Of a DNA stretch of 64,000 nucleotides, positions 35,327 through 45,255 are shown piece after piece. The translations under genes were made by a program, and so were the position numbers. Location: the NCBI RefSeq assembly GCF_018129385.1, contig NZ_JAFCLN010000012.1, positions 62,001-126,000 of the forward strand, read 5' to 3'. The notes beneath the pieces are model-generated. The model was not told the origin of the DNA, ran no database searches, and saw nothing but the letters and a program-made list of their open reading frames with translations. Each line of letters opens with the position of its first letter. Position 1 is the stretch's first letter. This stretch comes from Bradyrhizobium lablabi (GTDB lineage Bacteria; Pseudomonadota; Alphaproteobacteria; Rhizobiales; Xanthobacteraceae).

Positions 35327-37669
35327 ACGGCTGGCCTTGGCGCGTTTGGCGCGCCACTCCAGGAATTCGCGATAGAGCGCCTCGTTATTCCGCGCCGGAT
35401 CGGCCTGAGGTACGGCGCCCGATGCGGCCGACACCGCCGCCGATGGCGGCATGTTGCGGTCGAGCCAATCCTGCGCCGCCTTGAAGCGGGTCCATCCGGC
35501 CACCGGCGCGCGCGGCGTGAACTCTTTCCACTTCGGATGGAATGGCGGCCGCTGCAATTGCGAAATGCCGGTGAAGAGCTGATCGACCAGCAGCGACAGG
35601 CGGCGATGGCGGTCGGTGTTGGGCGCCCAGTTATAGGACGCCAGCACCGCCTCGGCCGCGATCGTATCGACATAGCCGCCCTCCGGCACGAGGTTCGGAT
35701 AATCAGCCGCGGAGATCTTGGACGGCAGATATTCCTCATGCAGGGATTTGGCGTAGTCGACCGGCACCAGATGCAGGTTGCGGTCGGTGAGTTGGCTCAG
35801 CCATGTCAGCGGCTTGCCTTCGATCGTCACGATCGCGTCGACCTCGCCCTTGCGCAGCATGTCCAGCGCAAGGCGCGGCTCGACATAGAGCAGATGCGGC
35901 CGGATCGAGAGGCGTTCGAACACGTTGATCGCGGTCACGAAGGTGGAGCTATCAGGCAGATCGACCACCACGGTCTTGCCGTCGAGGTCCTTCATGCTGG
36001 CGATCGAGCGCGGGGCCAGCACGTGCATTTCCTCGTTGAACAGTTTTGCCATATAGACGAACTGGTTGCGGATGTCGTTGGCAAAGTCCTTGCGCTCGAG
36101 AAAGGCCAGCGTGTCCTTGCGCACGATGCCAGCATCGATCCCGCGCAGCAGCAGGATGTCGGCCACCGCCTGCACCGACCCGCGGCCCATCACCGGCAGC
36201 ACGCGCAGGCTGGTGCCGCTGTCGAGCACGGAGGCAAGATCGGCGCCCATCTGCGCATAGGTGCTGCCGAACGAGCCGGTCACGATGCTCACGGTATTGG
36301 CGTTGGCCTGGTTGGCGAGATCGCGCTTGGCGGTGCCGTAGCGGAAGATCGTCTTGAAGGATTCGCTGACGCTGCCGGCATCGACGCCGCTGCGCACCGG
36401 TCCGACCGGCTCCCACCGTCCGCCGGCAAAACGCGTCACCTGCATCTGCTCGAGCGGCGCATGATCGCTCGGGCTGGTGTTGATGCTGATGCCGGGCAGC
36501 AGCATCGGGACCTGTAGGCCTTTCAGCGAGGCCGCCTGCCGCATCACGTTTTCGCGCGACAGGTCGTCACCGCTTCGCTTCAACACCTCGACCATGGTCT
36601 GCGCCGTGATGTAACCGTAGATGGTCAGCGCATTGGCTTTGTTTGCGCCCGGCGCGTAGCGCTCGAGGAACGCGCTGAATTCGCGATAACCGGGATCGCT
36701 GGCCACCGCCGGATCGTCGGCCTCCATCGTGTAGCCCGTCGACAGCACGCCTTCCGCCATCGGCAGGCCCGCCGGCGGCAGCACCGCCGACAGCGACCTC
36801 GACACCGAGGAGATGATGTGAACCGGCTTCCAGCCGATTTCGGCCGTGCGTTTGATCGCCATCGCGGCAAATTTCGGCGTGACGACGTCGAAGAAGATGT
36901 CGGCGCCGGACGCCCTGAGCTTGGCGATCTGCGCATCGATCGACGTGTCGGAGACCTTGTAGGGCACTTCCGCCACCACCGGGATCTTGCCGCCCAGCCC
37001 GTCCTTCAGGCCCTTGACCGAGTCCCTGCCGAAGGCGTCGTCCTGGTAAAGGATCGCGATCTTGCCGCGCGGATGGTTCTCCAGCAGATATTCCGCGTAG
37101 ATGTGGCTTTCGGTCTGGTAGCTCGGCTGAAAGCCCGTGGTCCACGGGAACTCGCGCGGCTTGTCCCACATGGTCGCGCCGGACGCGATGAAGAGCTGCG
37201 GCACCTTGCTCGCGTTCAGATAGGGCTGCACCGCCGCCATCGTGTCGGTGCCAAGACCCGCGAAGGTCAAAAGGACCTTGTCCTCCTCGACGAGCTTTTT
37301 GGTCAGCTCTAGCGTCTTCGCCGGATTGTACCCGTCATCATACGAGATGAACCTGATCCTGCGGCCGTTGATGCCGCCCTCGCCGTTGACCTTGTCGAAA
37401 TAGCCCGAGATGACCTTGCCGATGATGCCATAGGCGGCGGCCGGGCCGCTGTAGGGCATGGTGTTGCCGATCCGGATTTCATCGTCGGCCGGGCCTGCCG
37501 CGAACGCCCGTTCCGCGGCGAGCGGCCCCGCCATCGCGGCAAGCGCCAGCGCCGCGGCGTGGCGTCTCGCCGTGCGAAGCCAGTTGATGGCGTGAGTGAT
37601 CTGGGCGTGAAGGACTTGAGGCTGGAGCCATAGCTCCGCACCCCGATCGAGATCGGCGACGACCCGCAT
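35324..37669 (-). CDS. Fusion of a branched-chain-amino-acid-type binding protein and a TAXI-type binding domain
   Basis: 781 residues, about twice a normal binding protein. After an unusually long N-terminus with a signal-like stretch (HAAALALAAMAGPLAAERAFA), residues about 60-420 form a type I periplasmic binding protein (EIRIGNTMPYSGPAAAYG, GGINGRRIRFISYDDGYNP, YQDDAFGRDSVKGLKDG). Residues about 440-700 look like a TAXI/NMT1-type binding domain of TRAP transporters (IVTGSFGSTYAQMGADLASV, MGRGSVQAVADILLLRGID, GEVDAIVTIEG). The first half is closely similar to the stand-alone protein at 61877-63097. No permease genes are adjacent. The protein may be a bifunctional scavenging or sensing component. 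Its stop codon is part of a repeat element. Confidence 0.85.
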   Translation of the reverse strand: MRVVADLDRGAELWLQPQVLHAQITHAINWLRTARRHAAALALAAMAGPLAAERAFAAGPADDEIRIGNTMPYSGPAAAYGIIGKVISGYFDKVNGEGGINGRRIRFISYDDGYNPAKTLELTKKLVEEDKVLLTFAGLGTDTMAAVQPYLNASKVPQLFIASGATMWDKPREFPWTTGFQPSYQTESHIYAEYLLENHPRGKIAILYQDDAFGRDSVKGLKDGLGGKIPVVAEVPYKVSDTSIDAQIAKLRASGADIFFDVVTPKFAAMAIKRTAEIGWKPVHIISSVSRSLSAVLPPAGLPMAEGVLSTGYTMEADDPAVASDPGYREFSAFLERYAPGANKANALTIYGYITAQTMVEVLKRSGDDLSRENVMRQAASLKGLQVPMLLPGISINTSPSDHAPLEQMQVTRFAGGRWEPVGPVRSGVDAGSVSESFKTIFRYGTAKRDLANQANANTVSIVTGSFGSTYAQMGADLASVLDSGTSLRVLPVMGRGSVQAVADILLLRGIDAGIVRKDTLAFLERKDFANDIRNQFVYMAKLFNEEMHVLAPRSIASMKDLDGKTVVVDLPDSSTFVTAINVFERLSIRPHLLYVEPRLALDMLRKGEVDAIVTIEGKPLTWLSQLTDRNLHLVPVDYAKSLHEEYLPSKISAADYPNLVPEGGYVDTIAAEAVLASYNWAPNTDRHRRLSLLVDQLFTGISQLQRPPFHPKWKEFTPRAPVAGWTRFKAAQDWLDRNMPPSAAVSAASGAVPQADPARNNEALYREFLEWRAKRAKASR

Positions 37670-37861
37670 TGCACGTTCCCCCGGGCATGTTTCTTTTTCT
37701 GGAACCGGTTGTTTTTGAAACCAGCTAAACGCAGGGGTAGCGTTGCAATGCTACTCGCCGACATTGTGTCTCAGTCGGACTGATTTTGTGTCGAGGCTTG
37801 GCCTTTCGCGTGCGAGGGGAACTGAATCGCTGTCCCCCCGGCGATGGCAACCGCCGGCTTG

Positions 37862-38560
37862 CTATGCCCGCTCCAGCAGCAAGGCCGTGAGTTCCCTGGG
37901 CATGTCGAGCATCACGTCATGCCCGCATGCAAGCTCCGCCTGCCACCAGCCGCGCTCCGCCGCCGTGGCGTAGAACTGACCGAAAGACCCCTCGTAGCCC
38001 CGCGCCAGAATGTATCCAATGGACGAAATTTCGTCACAGGCGCCGCTGATCCGTGCCGGTGTCTCACAGGTGGACAACGGGTGCATCGTGCACTGAAGGT
38101 CAACCCAGGCGGCATCCACCTGGTTGACGGCGAAGACCGATGCCGGGATCGGCGGAATCTTCCAGCCCTCGCCGTGGGCTGCGGCCAGTTCGCGCAGGCC
38201 CTTGCCGCCGTCGGGCAGGTAGTCAATGAGGGCCTTGCCGTTTTCGGGAACGAAGGCGTCGAGATAAATGAGCGAGCGGATGCGGTCCGGCATCCGGTCA
38301 GCGACGTGGCGAACGACGACACCGCCGTAGGAGTGTCCGACCAGGACGATGTCGCGCAGGTCCTCCCACATCATGAGATTGGTCACGTCGGCGACATGGG
38401 TGTCGAGGCCGACGTCGCGGCTCAGGAGATGGCTGCGCTCGCCGACCCCGGTCAGGGTCGGCGTGAACACCCGGTGCGAATCCGCCGCCAGCAGGCGACG
38501 GACGCGGTCCCAGCACCAGCTACCGTGCCACGCGCCATGGATCAGGACGTAATCGGTCAT
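37862..38560 (-). CDS. Alpha/beta hydrolase, esterase-like
   Basis: 232 residues. HGAWHGSWCWDRV carries the oxyanion HG, VLVGHSYGG the nucleophile Ser (about residue 78), and ACGHDVMLDMP near the C-terminus the catalytic His. This arrangement matches small plant-type esterases and the EstC/salicylate-esterase-like group. No signal peptide is seen. It diverges from an HxlR regulator gene that probably controls it. Confidence 0.9.
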   Translation of the reverse strand: MTDYVLIHGAWHGSWCWDRVRRLLAADSHRVFTPTLTGVGERSHLLSRDVGLDTHVADVTNLMMWEDLRDIVLVGHSYGGVVVRHVADRMPDRIRSLIYLDAFVPENGKALIDYLPDGGKGLRELAAAHGEGWKIPPIPASVFAVNQVDAAWVDLQCTMHPLSTCETPARISGACDEISSIGYILARGYEGSFGQFYATAAERGWWQAELACGHDVMLDMPRELTALLLERA

Positions 38561-38722
38561 TGCAAAATACTCCTTGCGATCTCATCGCCATGACTGGAGG
38601 CGAGCTGAAAGTGAAGGCAACGATGCTCCATCGCTGCGCCGCCGACATGTGGGGGAGCACCTGATACGGCCAAGTCTGTTTTTCAGACTGGCAATTTTGG
38701 CCGCGCTCACTAGATCGCACGC

Positions 38723-39502
38723 ATGTCAGCAAGCTATGGCCAGTTCTGCCCGGTCGCGAAGGCGGCGGAGATCTTTGCCACCCGTTGGACACCGCTCATC
38801 GTGCGCGAGGTGATGACGGGCGGGCACACCTTCAACGACATCCATCGCGGCCTGCCGCTGATTTCCCGTGCGGTGCTGGTCGCGCGGCTGCGCGAGCTCG
38901 AGGACCATGGTGTGATTGAACGCCGGCCGCGTGCCGGCGCAGCCGGTCACGAATACTGGCTCACGCCGATGGGCGAAGGTCTGCGCCCGGTCATGAACGC
39001 GCTCGGCCAGTGGGGAGTGACTTACACCCACGACCGCATCACGCGCGCCGATCTCGATCCGGCCCTGCTCATCTGGGGATTACGCAAGCGGATCGATCCG
39101 GGCGCGCTGCCGGATCGCCGCATCGTGCTGCGTTTCGAATTCTCGGGCGTGCCGGCGAGCCGCACGAAGTTTCGCATCATGTGGCTGATCCTCGGCCGGT
39201 CCGGCTGCGACGTCTGCATGAAGGATCCGGGATTCGCCGTCGATCTTACGCTGCGCGGCAATATCGGCGATTGCGTCGAAGTCTATCTCGGCCACGCCAG
39301 ATGGCGCGACGTGGCCGGCACGGCGCTGAAGCTCGATGGCGACATGCAGATTGCGCGAGCGCTTCCTGTCTGGCTGCAATTTGAAACGCCAGGTCGCGTG
39401 AACGCCCCCGCTCCCCACCCTTCGGCAGGAAGTCACCGGCCGTCGCGGCGTCGCTCGTCCAGCCGAATGGATCCTGTTGCAGCAGGCTCGACGGTCCGGT
39501 GA
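38723..39502 (+). CDS. HxlR family transcriptional regulator with C-terminal SCP2-like extension
   Basis: 259 residues. The first 100 are an HxlR/MarR-type winged helix (CPVAKAAEIFATRWTPLIVREV, GLPLISRAVLVARLRELEDHGVIERR). The remainder (RFEFSGVPASRTKFRIMWL ... VYLGHARWRDV) resembles the SCP2 or sterol-carrier-like ligand domain found on some longer HxlR proteins. The last 30 residues are Pro/Ser/Arg-rich and likely disordered. It is divergent from the hydrolase gene, whose expression it may control, and ends 3 bases from the convergent peptidase gene. Confidence 0.88.
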   Translation: MSASYGQFCPVAKAAEIFATRWTPLIVREVMTGGHTFNDIHRGLPLISRAVLVARLRELEDHGVIERRPRAGAAGHEYWLTPMGEGLRPVMNALGQWGVTYTHDRITRADLDPALLIWGLRKRIDPGALPDRRIVLRFEFSGVPASRTKFRIMWLILGRSGCDVCMKDPGFAVDLTLRGNIGDCVEVYLGHARWRDVAGTALKLDGDMQIARALPVWLQFETPGRVNAPAPHPSAGSHRPSRRRSSSRMDPVAAGSTVR

Positions 39503-39505
39503 TGC

Positions 39506-40711
39506 TCAACGCATCGTCGCGAGTTGCACGGCGAGTGCGCATGCCCGGTCATATTCGTCGAGATTGATCCACTCGTCGATCGTGTGCGGCTCGTTCTGTC
39601 CCGCGCCGAAGGTCACGGTCGGCACGCCATGGCGGACCATCCAGTTCGCATCGAGCCCGCCATTGGCGGCGCGGATATTTGGCGTGGCGCCGATCTCGGA
39701 GACGGCCGCCATCGCGCGCTTGACCACCGGCAGATTCTCCTTCATGCGGAACGGATAATAGTCGGTCTCGGCCTTGAACTTGACGCGGCCCGATTTGCCG
39801 TCAGCATTCTTGACGGTTTTCGCCGCCTTCTCGAACGCGGCCTTGTAGGCCTTGGTGATCTCCTTGAAGAATTTGCCGTCATGGCTGCGGCTTTCGCCGC
39901 GCACATGCACGTAATCGGTGACGACATTGGTGGCATCGCCGGCGGGACGGCCCTCGCCGCCGGTGACGGGGCCGACATTGCTGGTGCCTTGCTTCGCGTT
40001 CTTGCCCTTGCCCTTCACGACCTTGCCGAACCAACCGCCGGCCTTCACCTCCGCGAGTGCGAGCGCCAGGATCATGGTCGAGGAGATGCCCCGCTCGGGC
40101 GCCACGCCGGCATGCGAGGCGCGGCCAAAAATCTCGACCTGCCAGCGGTCCGCGCCGACGGCACCGATCGTGACGTTGGAAGCTGAGCCGCCGTCATAGT
40201 TGAAGGCCATCACGGGCGAGCCGAGCTCGGCCATCTTCACATGCCGCGCGCCATACAGCCCGCTCTCCTCGCGCACGCAGAACAAAAGCGTGATCGGCGG
40301 ATGGTCGAGATTTTGCTTTTCAAGCTCGGCCGCCAGCGTGACCAGCACGCCGCAGCCGCAGCGGTTGTCGCCGCCGAGCGCGGTCTTGGCCTCATTGACG
40401 ATCTTCCGCCCGGAAAGCTTTGGCTTGGCGCCGGCGCACAGCGGCACCGTGTCCATGTGGGTCATGAACATGATCCGCGGCTGGTTGTGCATCGCGCCGC
40501 GGCCCGGCAGATCGACGATGAGGTTGCCGGTCTCGGTCGGTACCGGAATGCGCGTATTGGCATCATCGAGCCGGATCGCCTCATCAGGCACGCCCACTTC
40601 CCGCAGCGCCGCGCTGATGTCGCGCCCGATCGCCGCCTCCTTTCCAGTCACGCCCTCGACGGCGAGGAAGCGCATGAGGCGGTCGGTGGCGGCTTTGACG
40701 TCGACGGGCAT
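39506..40711 (-). CDS. M20 family metallopeptidase
   Basis: 401 residues. Zinc ligands are visible in FMTHMDTVPLC (His and Asp), GGDNRCGCGVL (bridging Asp) and CVREESGLYG (catalytic Glu followed by a ligand Glu); the dimerisation part has GRASHAGVAPERG. It resembles tripeptidase/PepT-like members, so a cytosolic aminopeptidase or amidohydrolase is likely. No signal peptide. It is followed on the same strand by nothing obvious and is tail-to-tail with the HxlR gene. Confidence 0.9.
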   Translation of the reverse strand: MPVDVKAATDRLMRFLAVEGVTGKEAAIGRDISAALREVGVPDEAIRLDDANTRIPVPTETGNLIVDLPGRGAMHNQPRIMFMTHMDTVPLCAGAKPKLSGRKIVNEAKTALGGDNRCGCGVLVTLAAELEKQNLDHPPITLLFCVREESGLYGARHVKMAELGSPVMAFNYDGGSASNVTIGAVGADRWQVEIFGRASHAGVAPERGISSTMILALALAEVKAGGWFGKVVKGKGKNAKQGTSNVGPVTGGEGRPAGDATNVVTDYVHVRGESRSHDGKFFKEITKAYKAAFEKAAKTVKNADGKSGRVKFKAETDYYPFRMKENLPVVKRAMAAVSEIGATPNIRAANGGLDANWMVRHGVPTVTFGAGQNEPHTIDEWINLDEYDRACALAVQLATMR

Positions 40712-40806
40712 GGCGAATTTCCTGATGAGGCTGGCGGGGGGGGCTCGTGAGCATCGTTCGAGATGCGACGCTTCGCAAGGCCTTCAACGTGGAGGCAGAC
40801 CCTCGG

Positions 40807-41184
40807 CTAGATCGACGTGTCCTGACCCGCTTCCCCCGGACGCGACACGACGTAAGCAGCGCAGGCCAGAAATCCCGCCGCGACGGCCAAGGCAAACGGC
40901 AGCGACGGCTCGACGCTGTAGCAGAACACCGTGAACCCCATCGCCATGCCGGCACAGGCGAATATCTTGGCCGAGCGCGGAATTGCACCGGCTGCGCGCC
41001 AATTCCGCAACGGCTCGCCCAATGTCGGGTGATTGAGCAGCCAGGCTTCGAAGCGCGGCGAGGAGCGCGCAAAGCACCAGGCCGCCACGATCAGGAAAAC
41101 CGCGCCCGGCATCATCGGCATGATGAGGCCGATCACGCCGAGGGCGACAAACACCCAGCCGAGGGCGAGATAGACGATGCGCAT
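40807..41184 (-). CDS. YbaN family (DUF454) inner-membrane protein
   Basis: 125 residues. LGWVFVALGVIGLIMPMMPGAVFLIVAAWCFARSSPRFEAWLLNHPTLG is the family signature; three to four membrane segments. The function is unknown. It lies upstream of the M20 peptidase gene on the same strand, about 95 bases away, so co-transcription is possible. Confidence 0.9.
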   Translation of the reverse strand: MRIVYLALGWVFVALGVIGLIMPMMPGAVFLIVAAWCFARSSPRFEAWLLNHPTLGEPLRNWRAAGAIPRSAKIFACAGMAMGFTVFCYSVEPSLPFALAVAAGFLACAAYVVSRPGEAGQDTSI

Positions 41185-41382
41185 CAGGGATCGCTCAGCT
41201 CCGTAGCGGGAGCTGACTTGATAGGTCGATTCCCGCCGGGTGCAAACGGCTGCCGCACGAATTTGACTCGCCGATCGGTAGCTCGCTGCCGCCGGTCGGC
41301 CTCGCCTGTTGGACGGGCGCGGCCGGCAATTTCAAGCAGGTCTCCGGTCAAAGCAGATGAAAGTCAGGCTGCGGGGGTTAAA

Positions 41383-44300
41383 TCAGGCGATGATGTGCCA
41401 ATTGTTCGGTATCACGCCCAGCGAGGTGGCCTGGGCGATGGCGTCATTATTCATCTCCCACATCTGCGCGAGGCCGGAGTCGTGGCGCAAGACGATATCG
41501 CTCGTGTGGTCGCCGTTGTAGTCGCCGATGCCGGCGATCTTCCAGTCGTTCGGGATCAGGCCGAGCCAGGGGGTGCTCTGGACATTGCCGTTATTGATAT
41601 CCCAAATCTGCGCGACGCCGGAGTCGTGGCGCCACAGGATATCGCTCGTGTTGTCGCCGTTGAAATCGCCGATGCCGGCGACCTGCCAGGTGGTCGGGAT
41701 CGAGCCGAGATCATGGCTGTTGAGGATATTGCCGCCATCCATGTCCCAGATCTGCGCGAAGCCGGAATCATGACGCCACAACAGGTCCGTCTTGCCGTCG
41801 CCATTGAAGTCTCCGGTGCCGGCGAGTTGCCAGGCGGCCGGGATCACCCCGAGCGTATCAGCTCCCACAAAGTGACTGTTGCTCATGCTCCACGTCTGGA
41901 CGGTGCCATTGTCGTGACGCCATAGCAGATCCGTCGTGCCGTCACCGTTGAAGTCACCGGTGTCCAGGATATGCCAGGCAGTCGGAATCGCGCCGAGCGC
42001 GCTAGCATTGGTGATGGTGCCGTTGTCCATGTTCCATATCTGGGTTCCGCTGGGATCGTTGCGCCAGATCAAGTCCGCCTTGCCGTCACTGCGGAAGTCG
42101 CCAGTGCCGGCGAAGTTCCAGGTGGGATTCAACCCGCCGAGCGTGTTGGCCTGCAGAATGGTGGGGCCGTCCATGTCCCAGATCTGCGCGAGGCCGGAAT
42201 CGTGACGCCAGACGATGTCGCTCATGCCGTCGCCGTTGAAGTCATGCGACGCGCGCGGCCTGACCGTGATCGAAACAGTATCGACATCGCTCAGTGGACC
42301 ACCGGTACCGGTGCCGCCGTCATCGGTCGTGACCGTCAGGGTGTCGGGTCCGGCGTAACCGACCGCGCCGTGATAGGTGACGTGGGTCGCATTCGCGAGC
42401 GTGGCATTGATCTCGGCCATCGTGCCGGTGAGAGTCACCGTGCCGGTGCCGCTGCCGGAAACAGCGGCGTAGCCGGCGGCAACCGTCAGCGTGCCATGAT
42501 CGACATGCAGGATCGTCGTCAGCGACGTCGCATCGACGTCGCTGACGGACAATCCCGAGATCACGAAGTTGGCGTTGCCGGGCGTCGTCAACGGCCCCGC
42601 GGGCACCGTGTTCACCGGCGCATCGTTGACGGCATTCACGGTCAGCGTCACGGTCGCCGTGTTGCTGTCGTCCGTGCCGTCATTGGCCTTGAAAGTGAAG
42701 CTGTCGCCGCCGTTGTAGTTGGCATCCGGCGTATAGGTGTAGCTGCCGTCCGGATTGACCACGACAGTGCCGTGGGCCGCGTCCGCCACCAGGGCATAGG
42801 TCAGGTTGCTGCCGGCATCCGCGTCCGTTGCCACCAGCTGGCCAATGATATCGGTATCTTCGCTGCCCGTTCCGGTCCCGGCCTGAGCTACCGGCGTTTC
42901 GTTGGAGATTCCGTTGATGGTGACCGCGATATCGCGCTCGACCAGCCCACCGTTGGCGTCGGCAATCGTGACGCGAAAGTGCTCGACGCGAGTAGCGCCG
43001 GGGGCGAGGAATGCAATGTCAGCGTTGTCGACGGTGTAAAGCCAGTTGATCGCACCTCCCGTCCCGTCACCGGTGGTGTCGCTGTGCACTGTGGCAGTGA
43101 ATGTGCCGATCGCGCCCGGCGTTAGCGGCGTGACCGTGACGGTGTGCGCGTCGGCGGCGTCGGAATCCGAGAAGCCGAACGAGCCGGCGGTCGCGAGCAA
43201 CCCCGTGCCGCCCTGCAATTCGGTTACCTGTCCGGGGGCCGTCCAATGTGCGTCGAGCGAGAAGCCGAGCGTCGCTGCCGCGACTGCTTGCAGCGCCGCG
43301 GCCTCTGCCGGCGTGATGCCGAGATCGGTCGCGGCGTGCTCGGCGGCGCCGAGCGCGCGGGGATCGAGACCCGTGAGCGTTCCGAACAAGGTGAGCGCGC
43401 TGAGATAGGAGCCGTATTTGCTGGCATGCAAATTGTCGTCCCACCACAGGTCGACCTTGCCGTCGGCGCCAGCGTCGGGCGCATAGGGATCGCGGGTCGC
43501 CGTGCCGTTTTGAACGGCCGCCAGGAAAGCTGCGCCAACCGGAGCCACACCCGCGAAGATCGGATTTGCCGCGGCAAGGCCCTCGTAGGCGGCACGCAGG
43601 TCCGCTGTCATGTCCTCGAGCGAGGCGTAGTACTCGGGCGCCGTTGTCGCCGTCGTCGTGACGGCCCCCGTCGCGTCGTCGGTGCTCGCGACATGCGCAC
43701 CCGCGACCATGTTCGGCCGCGCCCAGGTCTCGTACAGGTAGACGTCGGTTGCGGCGTTGGCGTTCGGGTTGACCGGAATGCCACCGTCGGCCGCGCCCGT
43801 GGTTGCGTACTCGGCAAGCTTCACGGCGTAGGTCTTGAAGGACTGGAGGTTCGGATCGGCTGCCCCTGATGTCGAGAAGCTGTCTGCGCCTGTTACGGTG
43901 AAGTCGCCGCCCGGCAGCGTTGCCGTTCCCGATACGTTGAAATTGACGGTCAAAGGATCGGCGTTCGAGCCCGTCCGTGTGAACTCGTAGACCAGATTGC
44001 CGGAGCCGTCCTCGTAGACGGCTGACGCAGCGAGGCTGACCGAGATGTTCGGCAGCGAGGTATCGGTGCCGGCCGCGAAGTCGTCATTCAGGATGGTGAC
44101 GTAGACGGCGCCCTGCGTGCCGACATTGTAGGCGGCGTTCGAGCTGAGCGTGAGGCGGATCGATTCATCGTTCTCCACCGTGGCGTCCGGCCTCGGATCG
44201 AGCGTGAAGGTCACGCTCGTGGCGCCGGCCGGAATGGTGACGGTGCCGGTGTTGCTCGTGAAACTCATGCTGCCGGTCGCTGCCTGGCCGGTGTCGGCCT

Positions 44301-45099
44301 GGAAGCTGCTCGTAAACTGACTGACGTTGTTCTCGAAGTCGCCCGTGCCGATGGCAACCGAGGGCGCTGTCGACCCATCACGGAAGGCAGTGAAATTCAC
44401 CGTCAGTGCCGAGGTCGTCGCTCCCGTGCGGGTGAAAGTGTAGACGAGCTTCTGCGTTCCGTCCTCCAGCACCGCACCGGGCGAGGCGACGAGCGTGACC
44501 GTCGGGAGATTGGGATCGACGACGGGGCCGCTCGGGTCGTCGTTCAAAATGGTGCCGGTGATGACGCCCGCGCTGGTGCGATAGGCGGAGTTGGCAGTGA
44601 CCTGAATGCCGACCGTCTCGTCGGTTTCGACCGTCGCGTCGGCCGTCGGATGGACGGTCAGCGTCGCCGTCGAGGAACCTGCCGCGAAGGTGATGGAGCC
44701 GGAACCCGAGGGCAGCGCCTGCGTGCTGTTGTCCTGTAGCACGACGACATCCCAGGACTGGCTCGCGACGTTGCCGCGCAAGTCCCAACCGGCAGGATTG
44801 CTATTGAGGTATTGGCCCTGCAACGTTGCGGCGTTGCGGGCCGAGATGGCGACGTCGAGCTCGAGGCCCGCCTGATGGGCGAAGGCCTCGAAGATGCCGG
44901 GAACGCCGCCCCAGGGATGCGGTTCGTACGGGTTGGAGCCGGTGGTGTTTTCGAAGGTGGTGCCGGGCACCGGCGCCGTCAGGTCCCTTACGTTGTCGGT
45001 GTTGTAGCTCATGACCGGATCGACGCGGCCGAACGTGAAGCTGTTGCCCACGAAGAGAATTGAGCCGCCGGAATCGAGCTGGATCGAGCTGTCAGCCAT
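41383..45099 (-). CDS. Large secreted protein: SGNH-like hydrolase split by Calx-beta repeats, VCBS/cadherin-like domains, six FG-GAP-like repeats
   Basis: 1238 residues, no signal peptide, acidic, Gly/Asp/Thr-rich; type I secretion is likely. The N-terminus is SGNH-hydrolase-like: ILFVGNSFTFG (Ser 20) and WDVVVLQDNS (about 117-125). The partner block with DDNLHASKYGSYLSALTLFG comes only near residue 554. Residues 133-412 are Calx-beta sequence in permuted register: a C-terminal half, one whole repeat, and an N-terminal half. From residue 413 the hydrolase resumes (AADPNLQSFKTYAVKLAEYA). Then come VCBS and cadherin-like repeats (NAVNDAPVNTVPAGPL). From about residue 950, six repeats of some 47 residues, each with D(F/Y)NGDxxSDIxWRHDSG, bind calcium in related proteins. 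The C-terminal block is closely matched in the protein at 46197-49304. A LysR gene is divergent. Confidence 0.88.
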   Translation of the reverse strand: MADSSIQLDSGGSILFVGNSFTFGRVDPVMSYNTDNVRDLTAPVPGTTFENTTGSNPYEPHPWGGVPGIFEAFAHQAGLELDVAISARNAATLQGQYLNSNPAGWDLRGNVASQSWDVVVLQDNSTQALPSGSGSITFAAGSSTATLTVHPTADATVETDETVGIQVTANSAYRTSAGVITGTILNDDPSGPVVDPNLPTVTLVASPGAVLEDGTQKLVYTFTRTGATTSALTVNFTAFRDGSTAPSVAIGTGDFENNVSQFTSSFQADTGQAATGSMSFTSNTGTVTIPAGATSVTFTLDPRPDATVENDESIRLTLSSNAAYNVGTQGAVYVTILNDDFAAGTDTSLPNISVSLAASAVYEDGSGNLVYEFTRTGSNADPLTVNFNVSGTATLPGGDFTVTGADSFSTSGAADPNLQSFKTYAVKLAEYATTGAADGGIPVNPNANAATDVYLYETWARPNMVAGAHVASTDDATGAVTTTATTAPEYYASLEDMTADLRAAYEGLAAANPIFAGVAPVGAAFLAAVQNGTATRDPYAPDAGADGKVDLWWDDNLHASKYGSYLSALTLFGTLTGLDPRALGAAEHAATDLGITPAEAAALQAVAAATLGFSLDAHWTAPGQVTELQGGTGLLATAGSFGFSDSDAADAHTVTVTPLTPGAIGTFTATVHSDTTGDGTGGAINWLYTVDNADIAFLAPGATRVEHFRVTIADANGGLVERDIAVTINGISNETPVAQAGTGTGSEDTDIIGQLVATDADAGSNLTYALVADAAHGTVVVNPDGSYTYTPDANYNGGDSFTFKANDGTDDSNTATVTLTVNAVNDAPVNTVPAGPLTTPGNANFVISGLSVSDVDATSLTTILHVDHGTLTVAAGYAAVSGSGTGTVTLTGTMAEINATLANATHVTYHGAVGYAGPDTLTVTTDDGGTGTGGPLSDVDTVSITVRPRASHDFNGDGMSDIVWRHDSGLAQIWDMDGPTILQANTLGGLNPTWNFAGTGDFRSDGKADLIWRNDPSGTQIWNMDNGTITNASALGAIPTAWHILDTGDFNGDGTTDLLWRHDNGTVQTWSMSNSHFVGADTLGVIPAAWQLAGTGDFNGDGKTDLLWRHDSGFAQIWDMDGGNILNSHDLGSIPTTWQVAGIGDFNGDNTSDILWRHDSGVAQIWDINNGNVQSTPWLGLIPNDWKIAGIGDYNGDHTSDIVLRHDSGLAQMWEMNNDAIAQATSLGVIPNNWHIIA

Positions 45100-45255
45100 C
45101 TAAGTCCTCCCTGAACGCCACGCGCTGACAAGCGGCTTAAGCGCTCACCACATCATTGTTTTTCTTGGGAATTTCCCAGTCCGTCGCGGCCAAGAAAGAC
45201 TGCGCGGCTTGTGATGTCAAATATATGTAAATGCGATATACGATATTTTATGCAT

